Notes: generated by a model from the letters alone, not told the origin. Shown: positions 47,801 through 57,280, numbered from the stretch's first letter. The stretch: 64,000 nt of DNA from M3007 sp037445225 (GCA_037445225.1 JBBIKW010000007.1:1-64000); one strand, 5' to 3'. Program-made: numbers and translations.

Positions 47801-49099
47801 ATGGCATACTTTCCGCTGTTTCGAAGCGCCGTTGGCGCCTTTTTAACCTTGTGCGTCTTCGGCCCTGCGGTGCTGCTCGCTCAGCGCGCAGCCGATTGTG
47901 TGCCGTCACATCGCCCTGTCGTCATGATTCACGGCTTTTTGGCGTCTGGCGACACATGGTCGCGGTTTTGTCGAGCGTTTGCGCGCGCTGGCTACTGTCC
48001 AGAGCACCTTTATGCCTTCGATTGGAATACCCTGCAGCCTCAAGCCAACCACACCAGCGCTCTCGATGCCGCCATCGATACCTTGTTGGCCCGCACCGGC
48101 GCTCGGCAGGTAGACCTCATCGCCCATTCGGCGGGTGGTGGGCTGGCCTATCGCTACTTGAGCGACTCGCTGCGCGCGACCAAGGTAGCCCGCTACGTGC
48201 ATATCGGCAGTGGGCGCCAAGCACAGCCCGCCGGCCCTCCCGACCAAATTCCCATGCTAAACCTGTGGTCGGACGACGACATCATCGCCCGAGGCGGCGA
48301 AATCGCCGGTGCCGTCAACCGCATGTTGCCCGGCCTGGACCACTACCAAGTGGCGACCCACCCCGACGTCTTTCGAGAGGTCTTCCGGTTTTTGAACGAC
48401 TCCATACCCGTCTCGAAGGCCAAAGCCCGCCGCTCTTTCGTCTCCCTCAGCGGTAGGGCGGTCTTTTTTGGCGACAACCAACCGGCTGCCCACGCCACCA
48501 TCGAACTATATGCCTTGGACTCCCTCAGCGGAGAGCGGCTGTCGGCACTTCCAGCAGCTCAGACCCAAGCCGACGCGCGCGGATATTGGCACATCGATGG
48601 CATACCGGTCGACCAGCCCACCGAGATAGTAGTACAGCCTTCGAAAGGCGGTCGACCAGTGCACTACTTCTTTTCCGGCTTTGACGAAGACCATCCGCTC
48701 CTGTACCTGCGCGTGCTGCCGCGCGGCATGAGCATGGTCAGCCAACTGCTGGCCAGTCTGCCGGACACCTCTGCGCAAACGGTGTGGAACATCTACCTCT
48801 CTGACCAAGCCGTCTTGGCCGGGCGCGACAGCCTCACCGTCAACGGGGTGGTGCTGTCTTCTCCGCTCCTCGCCCCGCCCGAAAAGACCGCCATCTCCTT
48901 CTTTCTTTTCGACGAAAATGGCAACGGCCAAACCGACGGCACAGCGTTGAAGCGCTTTGCGCGCTTCCCCTTTCTCAGCGGGGCCGACGTGTTTCTATCA
49001 CCCCACGAACGCTCGGCTGTGGCAGTCTACTTCAATGGCCGGCGCCAACACGTGCGCCGAATACCGGCAGACCAGGGCGTACAAGTGGTTGTTTTTTGA
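47801..49099 (+). CDS. Secreted alpha/beta-hydrolase lipase
   Basis: A 432-residue exported hydrolase. The ATG at 47801 starts a signal peptide (MAYFPLFRSAVGAF, ending LLAQ); an upstream in-frame ATG at 47762 would place a polar stretch before it. The oxyanion region MIHGFLASGDTW and the nucleophile elbow in AHSAGGG (A-x-S-x-G) identify a triacylglycerol-lipase-type fold; the likely acid and His lie in SDDDI and LDHYQVATHPDV. The last 200 residues look like beta-sandwich modules and carry no known motif. It is divergent from the FMO operon. Confidence 0.88.
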   Translation: MAYFPLFRSAVGAFLTLCVFGPAVLLAQRAADCVPSHRPVVMIHGFLASGDTWSRFCRAFARAGYCPEHLYAFDWNTLQPQANHTSALDAAIDTLLARTGARQVDLIAHSAGGGLAYRYLSDSLRATKVARYVHIGSGRQAQPAGPPDQIPMLNLWSDDDIIARGGEIAGAVNRMLPGLDHYQVATHPDVFREVFRFLNDSIPVSKAKARRSFVSLSGRAVFFGDNQPAAHATIELYALDSLSGERLSALPAAQTQADARGYWHIDGIPVDQPTEIVVQPSKGGRPVHYFFSGFDEDHPLLYLRVLPRGMSMVSQLLASLPDTSAQTVWNIYLSDQAVLAGRDSLTVNGVVLSSPLLAPPEKTAISFFLFDENGNGQTDGTALKRFARFPFLSGADVFLSPHERSAVAVYFNGRRQHVRRIPADQGVQVVVF

Positions 49100-49181
49100 T
49101 TTTTCCCAAATACCACGGAAGTGCTCTGCGGCGTTTTGGGACAAATTTTCCCATAAGCGCATGCGGTCGCAGAAGGCGGTC

Positions 49182-49189
49182 TATTTTTG
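49182..49189 (+). promoter_or_regulatory. Candidate -7 element for the DUF6089 gene
   Basis: TATTTTTG matches TAnnTTTG exactly, 77 bases upstream of the ATG at 49267. No convincing -33 box. Confidence 0.4.
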
Positions 49190-49266
49190 CGCGCAGCTGA
49201 AACACTACCCAAACAGATTACCTCCGGGATAAAAAAGCGACGTTGCCCGGCTGACCTGTTGACATC

Positions 49267-50082
49267 ATGAGATTACGCTTGCTTTTTGTGCTCACCTGTA
49301 GCGCTCTATTCGTTGCCGCTCCTTCCTCGTTTTCCCAAATGAAGGGCTGGGAGCTGGGCGGTTGGATAGGCGCCTCCAACTATTTCGGCGACCTCAACAC
49401 GAACTACCGGCTCAATCGCATCCATCCGGCGGCAGGGCTGCTGACGCGCTACAACTTCAACGAGCGCTTAGCACTGCGCTTGGGCGCCAGCTATGGGCGC
49501 ATCAGCGCTACCGACGCCGACTCCAAAAACATCTTTGAGCGCACGCGCAACCTGTCGTTCCGCAGCGACATCGTGGACGGCGCCATGCTGTTGGAGTTCA
49601 ACTTCATGCCCTACATGCACGGGCACCGAGAGTATTACTTTACGCCTTACCTCTTTGCCGGCCCAGCCCTCTTCTACTTCAAGCCGCGCACCGAGTACGA
49701 GGGCCGATGGTACGATTTGCCTGAGCTGGGCACAGAGGGACAGTTCCGCGGCGAAGAATACAGCACGGTACAGGCAGCCTTAGCTTACGGCCTCGGCATG
49801 AAGGTCGACTTTTCCTACCGCTGGAGCATGAGCATCGAGCTGAGCGGCCGCAAACCCTTCACCGACTACTTGGACGACGTCAGCGGGGTGTACGCCGACA
49901 TTCGCGACATTCGGTCGCTGCGCGGCGACATCGCGGCAGCCCTCGCCGACCGCTCCGGCGAGGCGCGCATCGGCGAACCCGGACGCCAACGCGGTAACGG
50001 CAAAAACGACGACACCTACCTCTTCCTCGGCGTCGGCCTCCAGTACTATTTCGGCCAAATCCGATGCCCCAATTACCGATGA
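49267..50082 (+). CDS. DUF6089-family outer-membrane beta-barrel protein
   Basis: A 271-residue protein: signal peptide (MRLRLLFVLTC to SFSQ), then a series of alternating amphipathic strands. The start of the mature part, ELGGWIGASNYFGDLN, is the typical DUF6089 opening, and the chain ends in VGLQYYFG and a short tail with a Cys. DUF6089 proteins are 8- or 10-stranded outer-membrane barrels common in Bacteroidota, of unknown function, often near T9SS or envelope genes. Here it precedes a T9SS cargo by 237 bases. The segment KPFTDYLDDVSG is well conserved in the family. Confidence 0.88.
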   Translation: MRLRLLFVLTCSALFVAAPSSFSQMKGWELGGWIGASNYFGDLNTNYRLNRIHPAAGLLTRYNFNERLALRLGASYGRISATDADSKNIFERTRNLSFRSDIVDGAMLLEFNFMPYMHGHREYYFTPYLFAGPALFYFKPRTEYEGRWYDLPELGTEGQFRGEEYSTVQAALAYGLGMKVDFSYRWSMSIELSGRKPFTDYLDDVSGVYADIRDIRSLRGDIAAALADRSGEARIGEPGRQRGNGKNDDTYLFLGVGLQYYFGQIRCPNYR

Positions 50083-50319
50083 CATGTGAAAAAATTTCTG
50101 GAGGCACACATTTGCAAAAATGTTTCTACTTTCGCCTCAGCGATTGAGTTTCTAAACGGAATAGCGACATATCGCTTATAAGCCTCTCCTTTCAATCCTT
50201 CCCTGTTTTTTCTCCCGTTTGCTTCTTGAAAGGTTTATCTTGGATAATCCTTTTCCCGTCCCCGCGCCTGGTTTTGCAGCAGCAAATCCATAGACACTTT
50301 TTTTAAATCGCGCATTGCT

Positions 50320-53300
50320 ATGCTACAACGGGAAACACTTTTGGGAGTGCTGTGCACTCTTCTTTTCGCAACCGCCTCGATAGGTCAAAACCCAAAGCAC
50401 ATCGAGCTGTCTTCCAACCTGGCGCAACGGGAGCCGCTAAATGTCTTTCCCGGAAAAAATGTCCTTTCCGTATGCGGTTTTGAGCCGGGCCGCACCTACC
50501 AAGTCATCGTCAACGGCGCCTTTTACGGCCAAGAAGCGACCTTTGCCCTGCGCAGCACTACACCGGGCCTCGCGGCGCAACCGCTGATAGGGCGCCCAGA
50601 GGCCCTGCGCCTGCGTGCCTCCCAGCCGTGCCTAATTTTCGAAGTGGAGGCCAACGCCGCTGCCTATGGGACGCATCAAGAGGTGCCCATCTACCTGTCG
50701 GTGGGCTGCTTAGACTGCCCCGAAAGAGCGGAGGGACGCGAGCAGCTGCTGGAGCACATCGCTGAAACGGCGGCGGCCAACTTAGCGACTACGCAGGGCA
50801 ACAGCGCGTCGCAGCTGGTCAAGGACATACTCATCGGGGGCGACTGCTTCGACGTACGCAACATCAAGAGCTCGGGCGATAGCCGCTCGCGCGGAACCTT
50901 CTCGCAAGGGACGAGCTCCATCAACCTCAACACCGGCGTGGTGCTGTGCACCGGCCCCACTAGCATCCTGCCTGGCCCCAACAACCTGCCCAATGCCAAC
51001 AGCGGATTTGGGAACGACTCGCCCAACGACCCCGACCTGGCCACCCTGACTTCAGGCAACCAATACGACGTGAGCATCATCGAGTTCGACTTCAAGCCCA
51101 CCACCGACATGGTGCAGTTCGACTTCGTGTTCGGCTCCGAGGAGTACTGCGAATACGTCAACAGCCAATACAACGACGCCTTCGGCTTCTTCATCAACGG
51201 GCCGGGCATCAACGGCGTGCTCAACTTGGCCGTGGTGCCCGGCACCAACACGCCCATCACCGTCAACAACATCAATCACTTAAAAAATCAGGTCTACTAT
51301 CGGAACAACAACAACGCAGGCACCTGCAGCGGTCAGCCAACCGTCAGCCTACAGGATATCCAGTTAGACGGCTTTACTACGGTGCTAAAGGCGACAGCCA
51401 ACCTGATCCCGTGCTCGACCTACCACATTAAGCTGGCCATTGCCGATATTCAGGACGCCAACTTTGCCTCGGCAGTCTTCCTGCGGGCCAACTCGTTCAA
51501 TGCCGGCGGCCGGGTGTTGGCTGAGGCTGTGTATCCCTCACCGCTGGTGTCTGCGGCCCGAGAAGGGTGCAGCCAGGGTAGTTTCATCCGCTTCTCTCGA
51601 GGTACCGGTGACCTCAACCAGCCACTGACGGTCAGCTACACCATCGACCCCAACAGCACGGCGCAGATAGGGGTCGACTTTCAAGCGCTGCCCACCTCAG
51701 TGATCATTCCCGCCGGACAAAAGGAGGTGCTTATCCCTGTGAACATCATCGCCGACGGGCTCAACGAAGGCGCTGAGTGGTTCAAGCTGCGCATCGACAA
51801 CTCGTGTAGCTGCGAGCTGCAGGAGCTCACCTTCGTCATCGAAGACAACGCGCCCATCGCCGCCATCATGAGCGACGTCTTGGGCTGCAGCGGCAGTGCC
51901 GTGCTCAAGCCGACAGTGGCGGGGGGCTTGCCCCCTTACTCCTATGCGTGGAGCAGCGGCGCTTCCGACACAGCGGTCGTCCACACCTTCAGCGGCAGCA
52001 GCGTCTATACGGTGACGGTTTCCGACGTGTGTGGGCAGACGGCCGTAGCTGCGGCCATCGCCACCGTAGACGTGCGGCCTACGGCCCAAATCAGCGGCAA
52101 CGCGGAGTTCTGCACCGGTGGCCAAGGGACACTGACCCTCACCTTTACGGGCAACGGCCCGTGGCTGGTCGGCATCAACGCCGCCGGCACCGCCGTAAAC
52201 CAACAGTTCGCATCGTCGCCGGCGCTGTTCTCTGTGTCGCAAAGCGGCACCTACACCCTCACCTCGGTCGTGTCGCAGGCCGGCTGCACGGGCACCGTGA
52301 GCGGCAGTGCTACCGCACAGGCCATATCGCTATCCGTCAGCCTCACCCCTACCCACCCGCTGTGTTTTGGCGGCAGGGGCACCCTGAAGCCCGAGGTGAC
52401 GACCAACGCCAGCAGCGTCACCTACCAATGGAGCACCAACAGCACGCTACCGGTGCTGGCTAACCAACCGGCCGGCACCTATGCGGTGACGGTGAGTACG
52501 CCGCAGGGCTGCACGGCCTCGGCCGTCGCCGCGCTGACCCAACCGCCCGAGCTGATTGCCGCCATCTCAGACGTCGTCAACATCAACTGCTACACCCCTA
52601 CTGGCCGCGCGCGCGCCACTGCCCAAGGCGGGGCGGGGCCGTACCAATACAGCTGGAACAACGGTAACAACGCCGCGGTAAACACCTTTTCCGAAGGCGG
52701 CACCTACACGGTCGTCGCTACCGACGCCAACGGCTGCACGGCCGTAGCCAGCGTCGCCATCTCGAAGGACGTCACCCCGCCTAACGCCGCTGCACAGGCA
52801 ACGGGTGAGCTGACCTGCACCATCCGAGAGGTTACCGTCAACAGCCAGGGCTCGTCCCAAGGAGCGAACATCACTTACGCGTGGAGTACGTCCGATGGCC
52901 GCATCACAGGCGCCGCCGATGGGCCCTCCATCACTGCAAGCGCGCCGGGTACGTATACGCTGTTGGTCACCAACACTCAAAACGGCTGCACGGCCACCGT
53001 TCAGGCGCAGGTGGCGGAAAATACGAATTACCCCACAGGGGTCGACCTCGCTATCCAGCAGCCGCTCTGCGGCAACCGGCCCGGTGCCGTCCAGGTGATG
53101 GGCGTGACGGGCGGCACCGCCCCCTTCGTCTTCTCGGTCAATGAGGGGCGTGACTTCTTCGCCCAAGAGGTCTTCACGGGTCTGCAGCCCGGTATCTACA
53201 ACCTGGTGGTACAAGACGCCAACGGCTGCGAATACGAAACGGCGTTTGTCCTCCACCCGCCGATCGAGCCCGAAATTAAGGTAATCCCGGAGCTCTCGCT

Positions 53301-53814
53301 GGCCTATGGCGACAGCCAACAGATCTTCTTGGAGATAAACATACCGCCCGACCAAATCCAAAGCATCACCTGGAGCCCCGCTGCGGGCATCTCGCCGACC
53401 GACCGCCCCGACGTCTTCACGGCGCGCCCCTTCCGATCGACGCGCTACAAGGTCACCCTGACCAACACCGACGGCTGTACGGCGCATGCCGCCTTGTTTA
53501 TCCGCGTGGGCGCCCCGGACATCTACGCGCCCAACGCCATCAAGCCCGGCGCGGCCGACGGCTTGAACAGCACCTTCGTCCTCTTTGCGCGCGACGGCGC
53601 GGTCAACGCCATCCGCAGCCTCCAGGTGTTCGACCGCTGGGGGAACCTCATCTTTGCCGGTCAAGACATGCTGCCCAACGACCTCCGCAGCGGATGGAAC
53701 GGCACCGTCAACGGCCGACGCCTCAACCCCGGCGTGTTCAGCTGGTGGGCCGAGGTCGAGCTGGCCAGCGGTGAACTCATCCGCCTGCAAGGCGATGTGA
53801 GCTTGGTGGACTAA
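50320..53814 (+). CDS. T9SS type B cargo: choice-of-anchor L, Calx-beta, SprB repeats
   Basis: A 1,164-residue exported paralogue of the 2,531-residue protein. Signal peptide (1 to about 22), choice-of-anchor L (about 162-400, ILIGGDCFDV, FGSEEYCEYV), Calx-beta-like domain (407-510), Ig-like and SprB-type repeats (510-810), a single copy (815-903) of the 84-residue repeat found 17 times in the larger paralogue, one SprB-like repeat, and the C-terminal gliding-motility-type T9SS signal (about 1070-1164, YAPNAIKPG and VFDRWGNLIF). The shared architecture with a 1:17 repeat ratio shows repeat expansion in one copy or loss in the other. It converges with the TPR gene. Role in adhesion or gliding is inference. 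Confidence 0.95.
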   Translation: MLQRETLLGVLCTLLFATASIGQNPKHIELSSNLAQREPLNVFPGKNVLSVCGFEPGRTYQVIVNGAFYGQEATFALRSTTPGLAAQPLIGRPEALRLRASQPCLIFEVEANAAAYGTHQEVPIYLSVGCLDCPERAEGREQLLEHIAETAAANLATTQGNSASQLVKDILIGGDCFDVRNIKSSGDSRSRGTFSQGTSSINLNTGVVLCTGPTSILPGPNNLPNANSGFGNDSPNDPDLATLTSGNQYDVSIIEFDFKPTTDMVQFDFVFGSEEYCEYVNSQYNDAFGFFINGPGINGVLNLAVVPGTNTPITVNNINHLKNQVYYRNNNNAGTCSGQPTVSLQDIQLDGFTTVLKATANLIPCSTYHIKLAIADIQDANFASAVFLRANSFNAGGRVLAEAVYPSPLVSAAREGCSQGSFIRFSRGTGDLNQPLTVSYTIDPNSTAQIGVDFQALPTSVIIPAGQKEVLIPVNIIADGLNEGAEWFKLRIDNSCSCELQELTFVIEDNAPIAAIMSDVLGCSGSAVLKPTVAGGLPPYSYAWSSGASDTAVVHTFSGSSVYTVTVSDVCGQTAVAAAIATVDVRPTAQISGNAEFCTGGQGTLTLTFTGNGPWLVGINAAGTAVNQQFASSPALFSVSQSGTYTLTSVVSQAGCTGTVSGSATAQAISLSVSLTPTHPLCFGGRGTLKPEVTTNASSVTYQWSTNSTLPVLANQPAGTYAVTVSTPQGCTASAVAALTQPPELIAAISDVVNINCYTPTGRARATAQGGAGPYQYSWNNGNNAAVNTFSEGGTYTVVATDANGCTAVASVAISKDVTPPNAAAQATGELTCTIREVTVNSQGSSQGANITYAWSTSDGRITGAADGPSITASAPGTYTLLVTNTQNGCTATVQAQVAENTNYPTGVDLAIQQPLCGNRPGAVQVMGVTGGTAPFVFSVNEGRDFFAQEVFTGLQPGIYNLVVQDANGCEYETAFVLHPPIEPEIKVIPELSLAYGDSQQIFLEINIPPDQIQSITWSPAAGISPTDRPDVFTARPFRSTRYKVTLTNTDGCTAHAALFIRVGAPDIYAPNAIKPGAADGLNSTFVLFARDGAVNAIRSLQVFDRWGNLIFAGQDMLPNDLRSGWNGTVNGRRLNPGVFSWWAEVELASGELIRLQGDVSLVD

Positions 53815-53834
53815 AACGCGCGCGGGCATGTCCG

Positions 53835-53882
53835 AAAAAGAGAACACCTCGCCGGCCGACTGCGCCGCGTGAGGTGTTCTCT
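53835..53882 (-). terminator. Terminator of the dehydrogenase-sigma-TPR operon
   Basis: Perfect 12-bp arms AGAGAACACCTC (53839-53850) and GAGGTGTTCTCT (53871-53882) around a 20-base GC-rich loop. On the minus strand the hairpin runs into TTTTC (53838-53834), the U-tract expected of a Rho-independent terminator for the minus-strand operon; on the plus strand no U-tract follows, so it would serve the T9SS gene only weakly. Confidence 0.75.
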
Positions 53883-53904
53883 CAACCGCCAAAGGAACCG
53901 CGCC

Positions 53905-54663
53905 TTACGGCTTCAGTGCCTCGAGCAGCTGTCGAGCCTGCCCATAGCGCACGCTCTCCGGAGGCAGCTGCTCCAACAGGCGGCGGCATTCGGAAAAGTT
54001 TCCTTCGCGCAAATACGACAGTGCTGTATACCAGCGCGCCTCATCTGTCCAAGCCGGGACGCGCGCTATCTGTTCAAACGCCGCGCGCGCCTCCGAGAAG
54101 CGCCGCAGCTCCAACAGGCACAGGCCGGCAAAATAGCGCGCCTCCGCATCTTCCGGATCCCGACGGAGATGCTCCTCTAACGCAGCGAGCGCCTCTTTGT
54201 ATCGGCGGCGGTTGAAGGCTTGCGCTGCCTCGTCGGACAGCCCAGCGCCCTCTGCGCTGCGGACGGCGAAAGAGGCCTCCGGCAGCGCCTTATAGCGCGC
54301 GTACAGGCGTTCGTGCTGAGGCGGCCGCAGGAAAAACAGCCATGCCGCCACCAATAGCGCCAATACAGCAGCAGCTGCCAAGGCGAGGCGCTGAAAAAAT
54401 ACTGCGCGCACCTTCGCGGCCGGCACCGCCGCCGCTCCCTGAAAATAGTCTTTGCCGATGTGGCGAAGCGTATCGACCAAGGCCGCCTCGGTCGGCTCGC
54501 CGGCCCACTGGCGGACGAGGTGCTTGCGTGCTTGGCGCACCAAGGCCACCATCTGCGCCAACTCGGGATCGCGCCGCAGCTCCTCCTCAAAAGCGGCGCG
54601 CTCGGCGGGGGGTAAAGCGTCGTCGAGGTAATCCTCGATGTGGATGAACATGTCTGGAGCCAT
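53905..54663 (-). CDS. TPR membrane protein, probable anti-sigma partner
   Basis: A 252-residue protein. The N-terminal FIHIEDYLDDALPPAER with the following acidic helix resembles the end of anti-sigma N-terminal domains but lacks zinc-binding Cys/His. One membrane segment (about 108-128) follows, then a periplasmic C-terminal half with tetratricopeptide repeats (ALAALEEHLRRDPEDAEAR and ARAAFEQIARVP units). The ATG at 54663 is two bases after the sigma-factor stop. Position, topology and the N-terminal helix suggest it holds the sigma factor at the membrane and senses partners through the TPRs; this is inference. The same architecture recurs next to sigma genes in Bacteroidota. Confidence 0.85.
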   Translation of the reverse strand: MAPDMFIHIEDYLDDALPPAERAAFEEELRRDPELAQMVALVRQARKHLVRQWAGEPTEAALVDTLRHIGKDYFQGAAAVPAAKVRAVFFQRLALAAAAVLALLVAAWLFFLRPPQHERLYARYKALPEASFAVRSAEGAGLSDEAAQAFNRRRYKEALAALEEHLRRDPEDAEARYFAGLCLLELRRFSEARAAFEQIARVPAWTDEARWYTALSYLREGNFSECRRLLEQLPPESVRYGQARQLLEALKP

Positions 54664-54665
54664 AA

Positions 54666-55250
54666 TTATTCCTGCTTCAGCACTTTGAATAGGGGCGAAG
54701 CCTGTATCCACTGCGTTAGCTGCGCGATACACTCCGACTTGCGCTTTCGCGCGTAAGCATACGTGTAGCCCAGCTGCTCGGCCACCTCCTGCATGGAGAT
54801 GCCGCTCCACGAAAGCTGGATCAGTGTTCGACAGGATTTCGATAATTTATTGAAATAGTGTTGAAATAATTGTCTGCGAGCGTCTTCCTCTAACGCGGCA
54901 TCAGCCAGCGCTTCGGCGTCGCTATTGCCCTTATATGGCTCCGCCTCCCGAATTGTTACCTCCGAGCGCTGCCGCCGCTTGAGCTCGTTGAGCCATTTGC
55001 GGCGGCAAAGCACATACAAGTAGGCTCCAAAGGGACAAGAAAGCACCAACCCTTTGTCGCGCGCCTGCCGCGCGATGAGCAGGAGCGCCTCCTGAAACAG
55101 GTCGCGCGCGTCGTCCGGCGTCCCGCTGTTGGCACAGACCAACTGCTTCACCTGAGCGGCGTAGCGTTGGTAGATCTCCCGGATAGTGCGGTGGTCGTTT
55201 TCCAACAGCGCCACCACGTACCGATGTTCCGGATGCGGCTTGGGATCCAT
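54666..55250 (-). CDS. ECF-like RNA polymerase sigma factor
   Basis: A 194-residue sigma-70 family factor. Region 2 includes the DDARDLFQEALLLI helix and the YLYVLCRRKWLNELKRR stretch for -10 recognition and melting; region 4 has the helix-turn-helix around GISMQEVAEQLGYTYAYARKRK. It starts 5 bases after the dehydrogenase stop and ends 2 bases before the probable anti-sigma gene. Its regulon is unknown. Confidence 0.92.
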   Translation of the reverse strand: MDPKPHPEHRYVVALLENDHRTIREIYQRYAAQVKQLVCANSGTPDDARDLFQEALLLIARQARDKGLVLSCPFGAYLYVLCRRKWLNELKRRQRSEVTIREAEPYKGNSDAEALADAALEEDARRQLFQHYFNKLSKSCRTLIQLSWSGISMQEVAEQLGYTYAYARKRKSECIAQLTQWIQASPLFKVLKQE

Positions 55251-55255
55251 GGCTA

Positions 55256-56158
55256 TTACGCTTTAACCAAAGAGCGGAAACGCTCGGCTACCACCAGCTC
55301 CTTGCTCCCGGGGGTATAGATGTAGAAACCCTCTCCGCTCTTCACGCCGAGCTTGCCGGCCGTGACCATGTTGACCAAAAGGGGGCAGGGCGCGTACTTG
55401 GGCTGCCCCAACCCTTCGTGCAAGACGCGCAGGATGGCCAAACAGACGTCCAGCCCGATAAAATCGGCCAATTGCAGCGGCCCCATCGGATGGGCCATGC
55501 CCAACTTCATGACGGTGTCGATCTCCTGCACCCCGCTGACGCCCTCGTACAGGGCGTAGATCGCCTCATTGATCATCGGCATCAGGATGCGGTTGGCCAC
55601 AAAGCCCGGATAGTCGTTCACCTCCACCGGCACCTTGTCCAAGCGGCGAGCTACCTCCATGACCGCTTGGCAGACGGCGTCGGCAGTCGCGTAGCCGCGG
55701 ATGACCTCGACCAGCTTCATGACCGGCACCGGGTTCATGAAGTGCATGCCGATGACCTGTTGCGGGCGCCGCGTGGCCGAGGCGATCTTCGTGATGCTGA
55801 TGCTGCTGGTGTTGGTGGTCAAAATAGCGCCCTCCGGCGCGTAGCGGTCGACGTCGGCAAAGAGCTTCCACTTGACTTCCAGCTGCTCTGTAGCCGCCTC
55901 CACCACCAAGTCGGCCCCGCCCACGCCCTCGCGCAGGTCGGTCATGGGGTGAATCCGCTGCAGGATGGCCGGCTTGTCGCCCTCGGAAAGGACCCCCTTG
56001 GCAATTTGCCGATCCAAATTCTTGCCAATAGTGCTCAGCGCTTTGTCGAGCAATTCAGAGGAAAGGTCTACCAAGCACACTTCGTAGCCGTACTGGGCAA
56101 ACACGTGCGCAATGCCGTTGCCCATGGTGCCGCCGCCAATGACTGTAACGTTTCTCAT
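55256..56158 (-). CDS. hbd: 3-hydroxybutyryl-CoA dehydrogenase
   Basis: A 300-residue NAD(P)-dependent 3-hydroxyacyl-CoA dehydrogenase. VTVIGGGTMGNGIAHVFA is the dinucleotide site. The catalytic His lies in GMHFMNPVPVMKLVEV and the conserved Asn in VANRILMPMINEA. It interconverts acetoacetyl-CoA and 3-hydroxybutyryl-CoA. The ATG at 56158 fits; the frame upstream to 56527 encodes low-complexity, family-unlike sequence. It is first in an operon with a sigma factor, an odd pairing for a metabolic gene. Confidence 0.93.
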   Translation of the reverse strand: MRNVTVIGGGTMGNGIAHVFAQYGYEVCLVDLSSELLDKALSTIGKNLDRQIAKGVLSEGDKPAILQRIHPMTDLREGVGGADLVVEAATEQLEVKWKLFADVDRYAPEGAILTTNTSSISITKIASATRRPQQVIGMHFMNPVPVMKLVEVIRGYATADAVCQAVMEVARRLDKVPVEVNDYPGFVANRILMPMINEAIYALYEGVSGVQEIDTVMKLGMAHPMGPLQLADFIGLDVCLAILRVLHEGLGQPKYAPCPLLVNMVTAGKLGVKSGEGFYIYTPGSKELVVAERFRSLVKA

Positions 56159-56551
56159 CGCAAGCAAAACGAGATGGTGATGTCGTCGGGCAAAGTTCTC
56201 ACTTTTGGCAATACGGAGGGCATCTCCGCACAAATACTCCATATAGCCCGCTCCAGCGCCTCTGAGGATGTCGCCGCTCGAGCACATACTCCCGGCGGAA
56301 AGACCGCCACCCAGCCCCCTAGGCAACGGCTGCCGGCAGACCCAAGCGAGCGAACGCCCAAAAAGGCATCGCGTTGACACCCGATACTTTTCCCAAAAAA
56401 TTTTTTGGGGCTGCGCCACAACCCCCCTCTGTCTCGTTTCCCTCTCGCCGCATGCCCTTTTGCGGACGGGTCGGTCGTCCCTCCCTCCCTCGCTCCGCAA
56501 AAAGCATGCGGCTCGCTCCCTGCTCACCGTATAGCCGGCTGCGCACCCACC
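56159..56551. other. Spacer with an 18-bp A6T6 palindrome
   Basis: 393 bases between hbd and the broken FGE-like gene. It contains the perfect palindrome CCCAAAAAATTTTTTGGG at 56392-56409 and a purine/pyrimidine-skewed stretch (CCCT/CTCG runs, 56440-56520). Several frames stay open here, but none looks like a protein. The minus-strand GAACTTTG (56198-56191) is a one-mismatch -7 element for hbd. Confidence 0.5.
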
Positions 56552-57280
56552 TCACTGCAGGGACAAGGCGAGGCGGAAGCCGCTGGTGTTCCAGCGGTTG
56601 ACCGGCGCGTCGTTGACGCGAGAGGCGGCGCGGCAATACTGCGCGGCGCCGCTGCAACTGCCGCCGCGAAGCACGCGAAACGAGCCCGATGCAGGACCTT
56701 GAGGGTCAATTTGAAGCTCGGAAGGATAATCACCGTACCAATTCTGGCACCACCCCCACACATTGCCGCTCAGGTCGCATATGCCGAGCGGATTGAGCTG
56801 CCGCACGCCCACCGGGCGGGTCATATCGCCGCTGTTGTCCTTGTACCAGCCCACGTCTTTCAGCCGGTCGCTGCCCGCCTAGCGGTAGCCGTCGGCGGCG
56901 TACTTGCCGCCCCGAGCGGCGTACTCCCACTCCGCTTCCGTCGGCAAGCGATAGGCCTTGCCGGTCAATGCGCGCAGCGCAGGCAGAAACTTCTCGGCAA
57001 TATCGTCCCACGAAACCTGCTCCACCGGCAGGTCGTCGCCCGAAAAATGGGAAGGGCTATCCTTTAAACCAAACTCGGGTGCCGCCTGGGCCACCACCCG
57101 CCACAGGCGCTGCGTCACGGGGTATTTACTAAGGTAAAAATCGGGAAGCATCACTTGGTGCACAGGTCGGCATGCCCCCCATAGGTCGCCGAATTCGTCG
57201 CCCATAAGAAAATAGCCTTCCGGGAGGGCGTGGGTGCCTTCGACGCAGATCATTTCTATGTCGGGGAGGGAATGGGTCAT
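56552..57280 (-). pseudogene. FGE-sulfatase (SUMF1/C-type-lectin-like) domain protein, interrupted by TAG
   Basis: A 242-codon frame broken by one in-frame TAG at 56879-56881. The upstream part (133 residues) has YFLMGDEFGD, YPVTQRLW, PVEQVSW and YRLPTEAEWEYAARGG; the downstream part continues in the same frame with AGSDRLKDVGWYKDNSG, DLSGNVWGWCQNW, FRVLRGGS and the end NTSGFRLALSL, completing the formylglycine-generating-enzyme fold. The stop sits where relatives have the residue before AGS, often Tyr. The ATG at 57280 overlaps the stop of the upstream TIR frame (ATGA), so translation was coupled. FGE-like folds also serve as non-enzymatic parts of conflict systems, which fits this neighbour. 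Either a pseudogene or a single-base sequence error. Confidence 0.85.

Noticed and set aside
56159..56527. N-terminal extension of the 3-hydroxybutyryl-CoA dehydrogenase
   Set aside because: The open frame continues upstream, but the dinucleotide-binding motif must be at the N-terminus and the extra sequence looks like translated spacer.
56552..56760. Variable region of a diversity-generating retroelement in the FGE-like C-terminus
   Set aside because: The fold is the right kind, but no reverse transcriptase gene or template copy of this segment is seen in the window.
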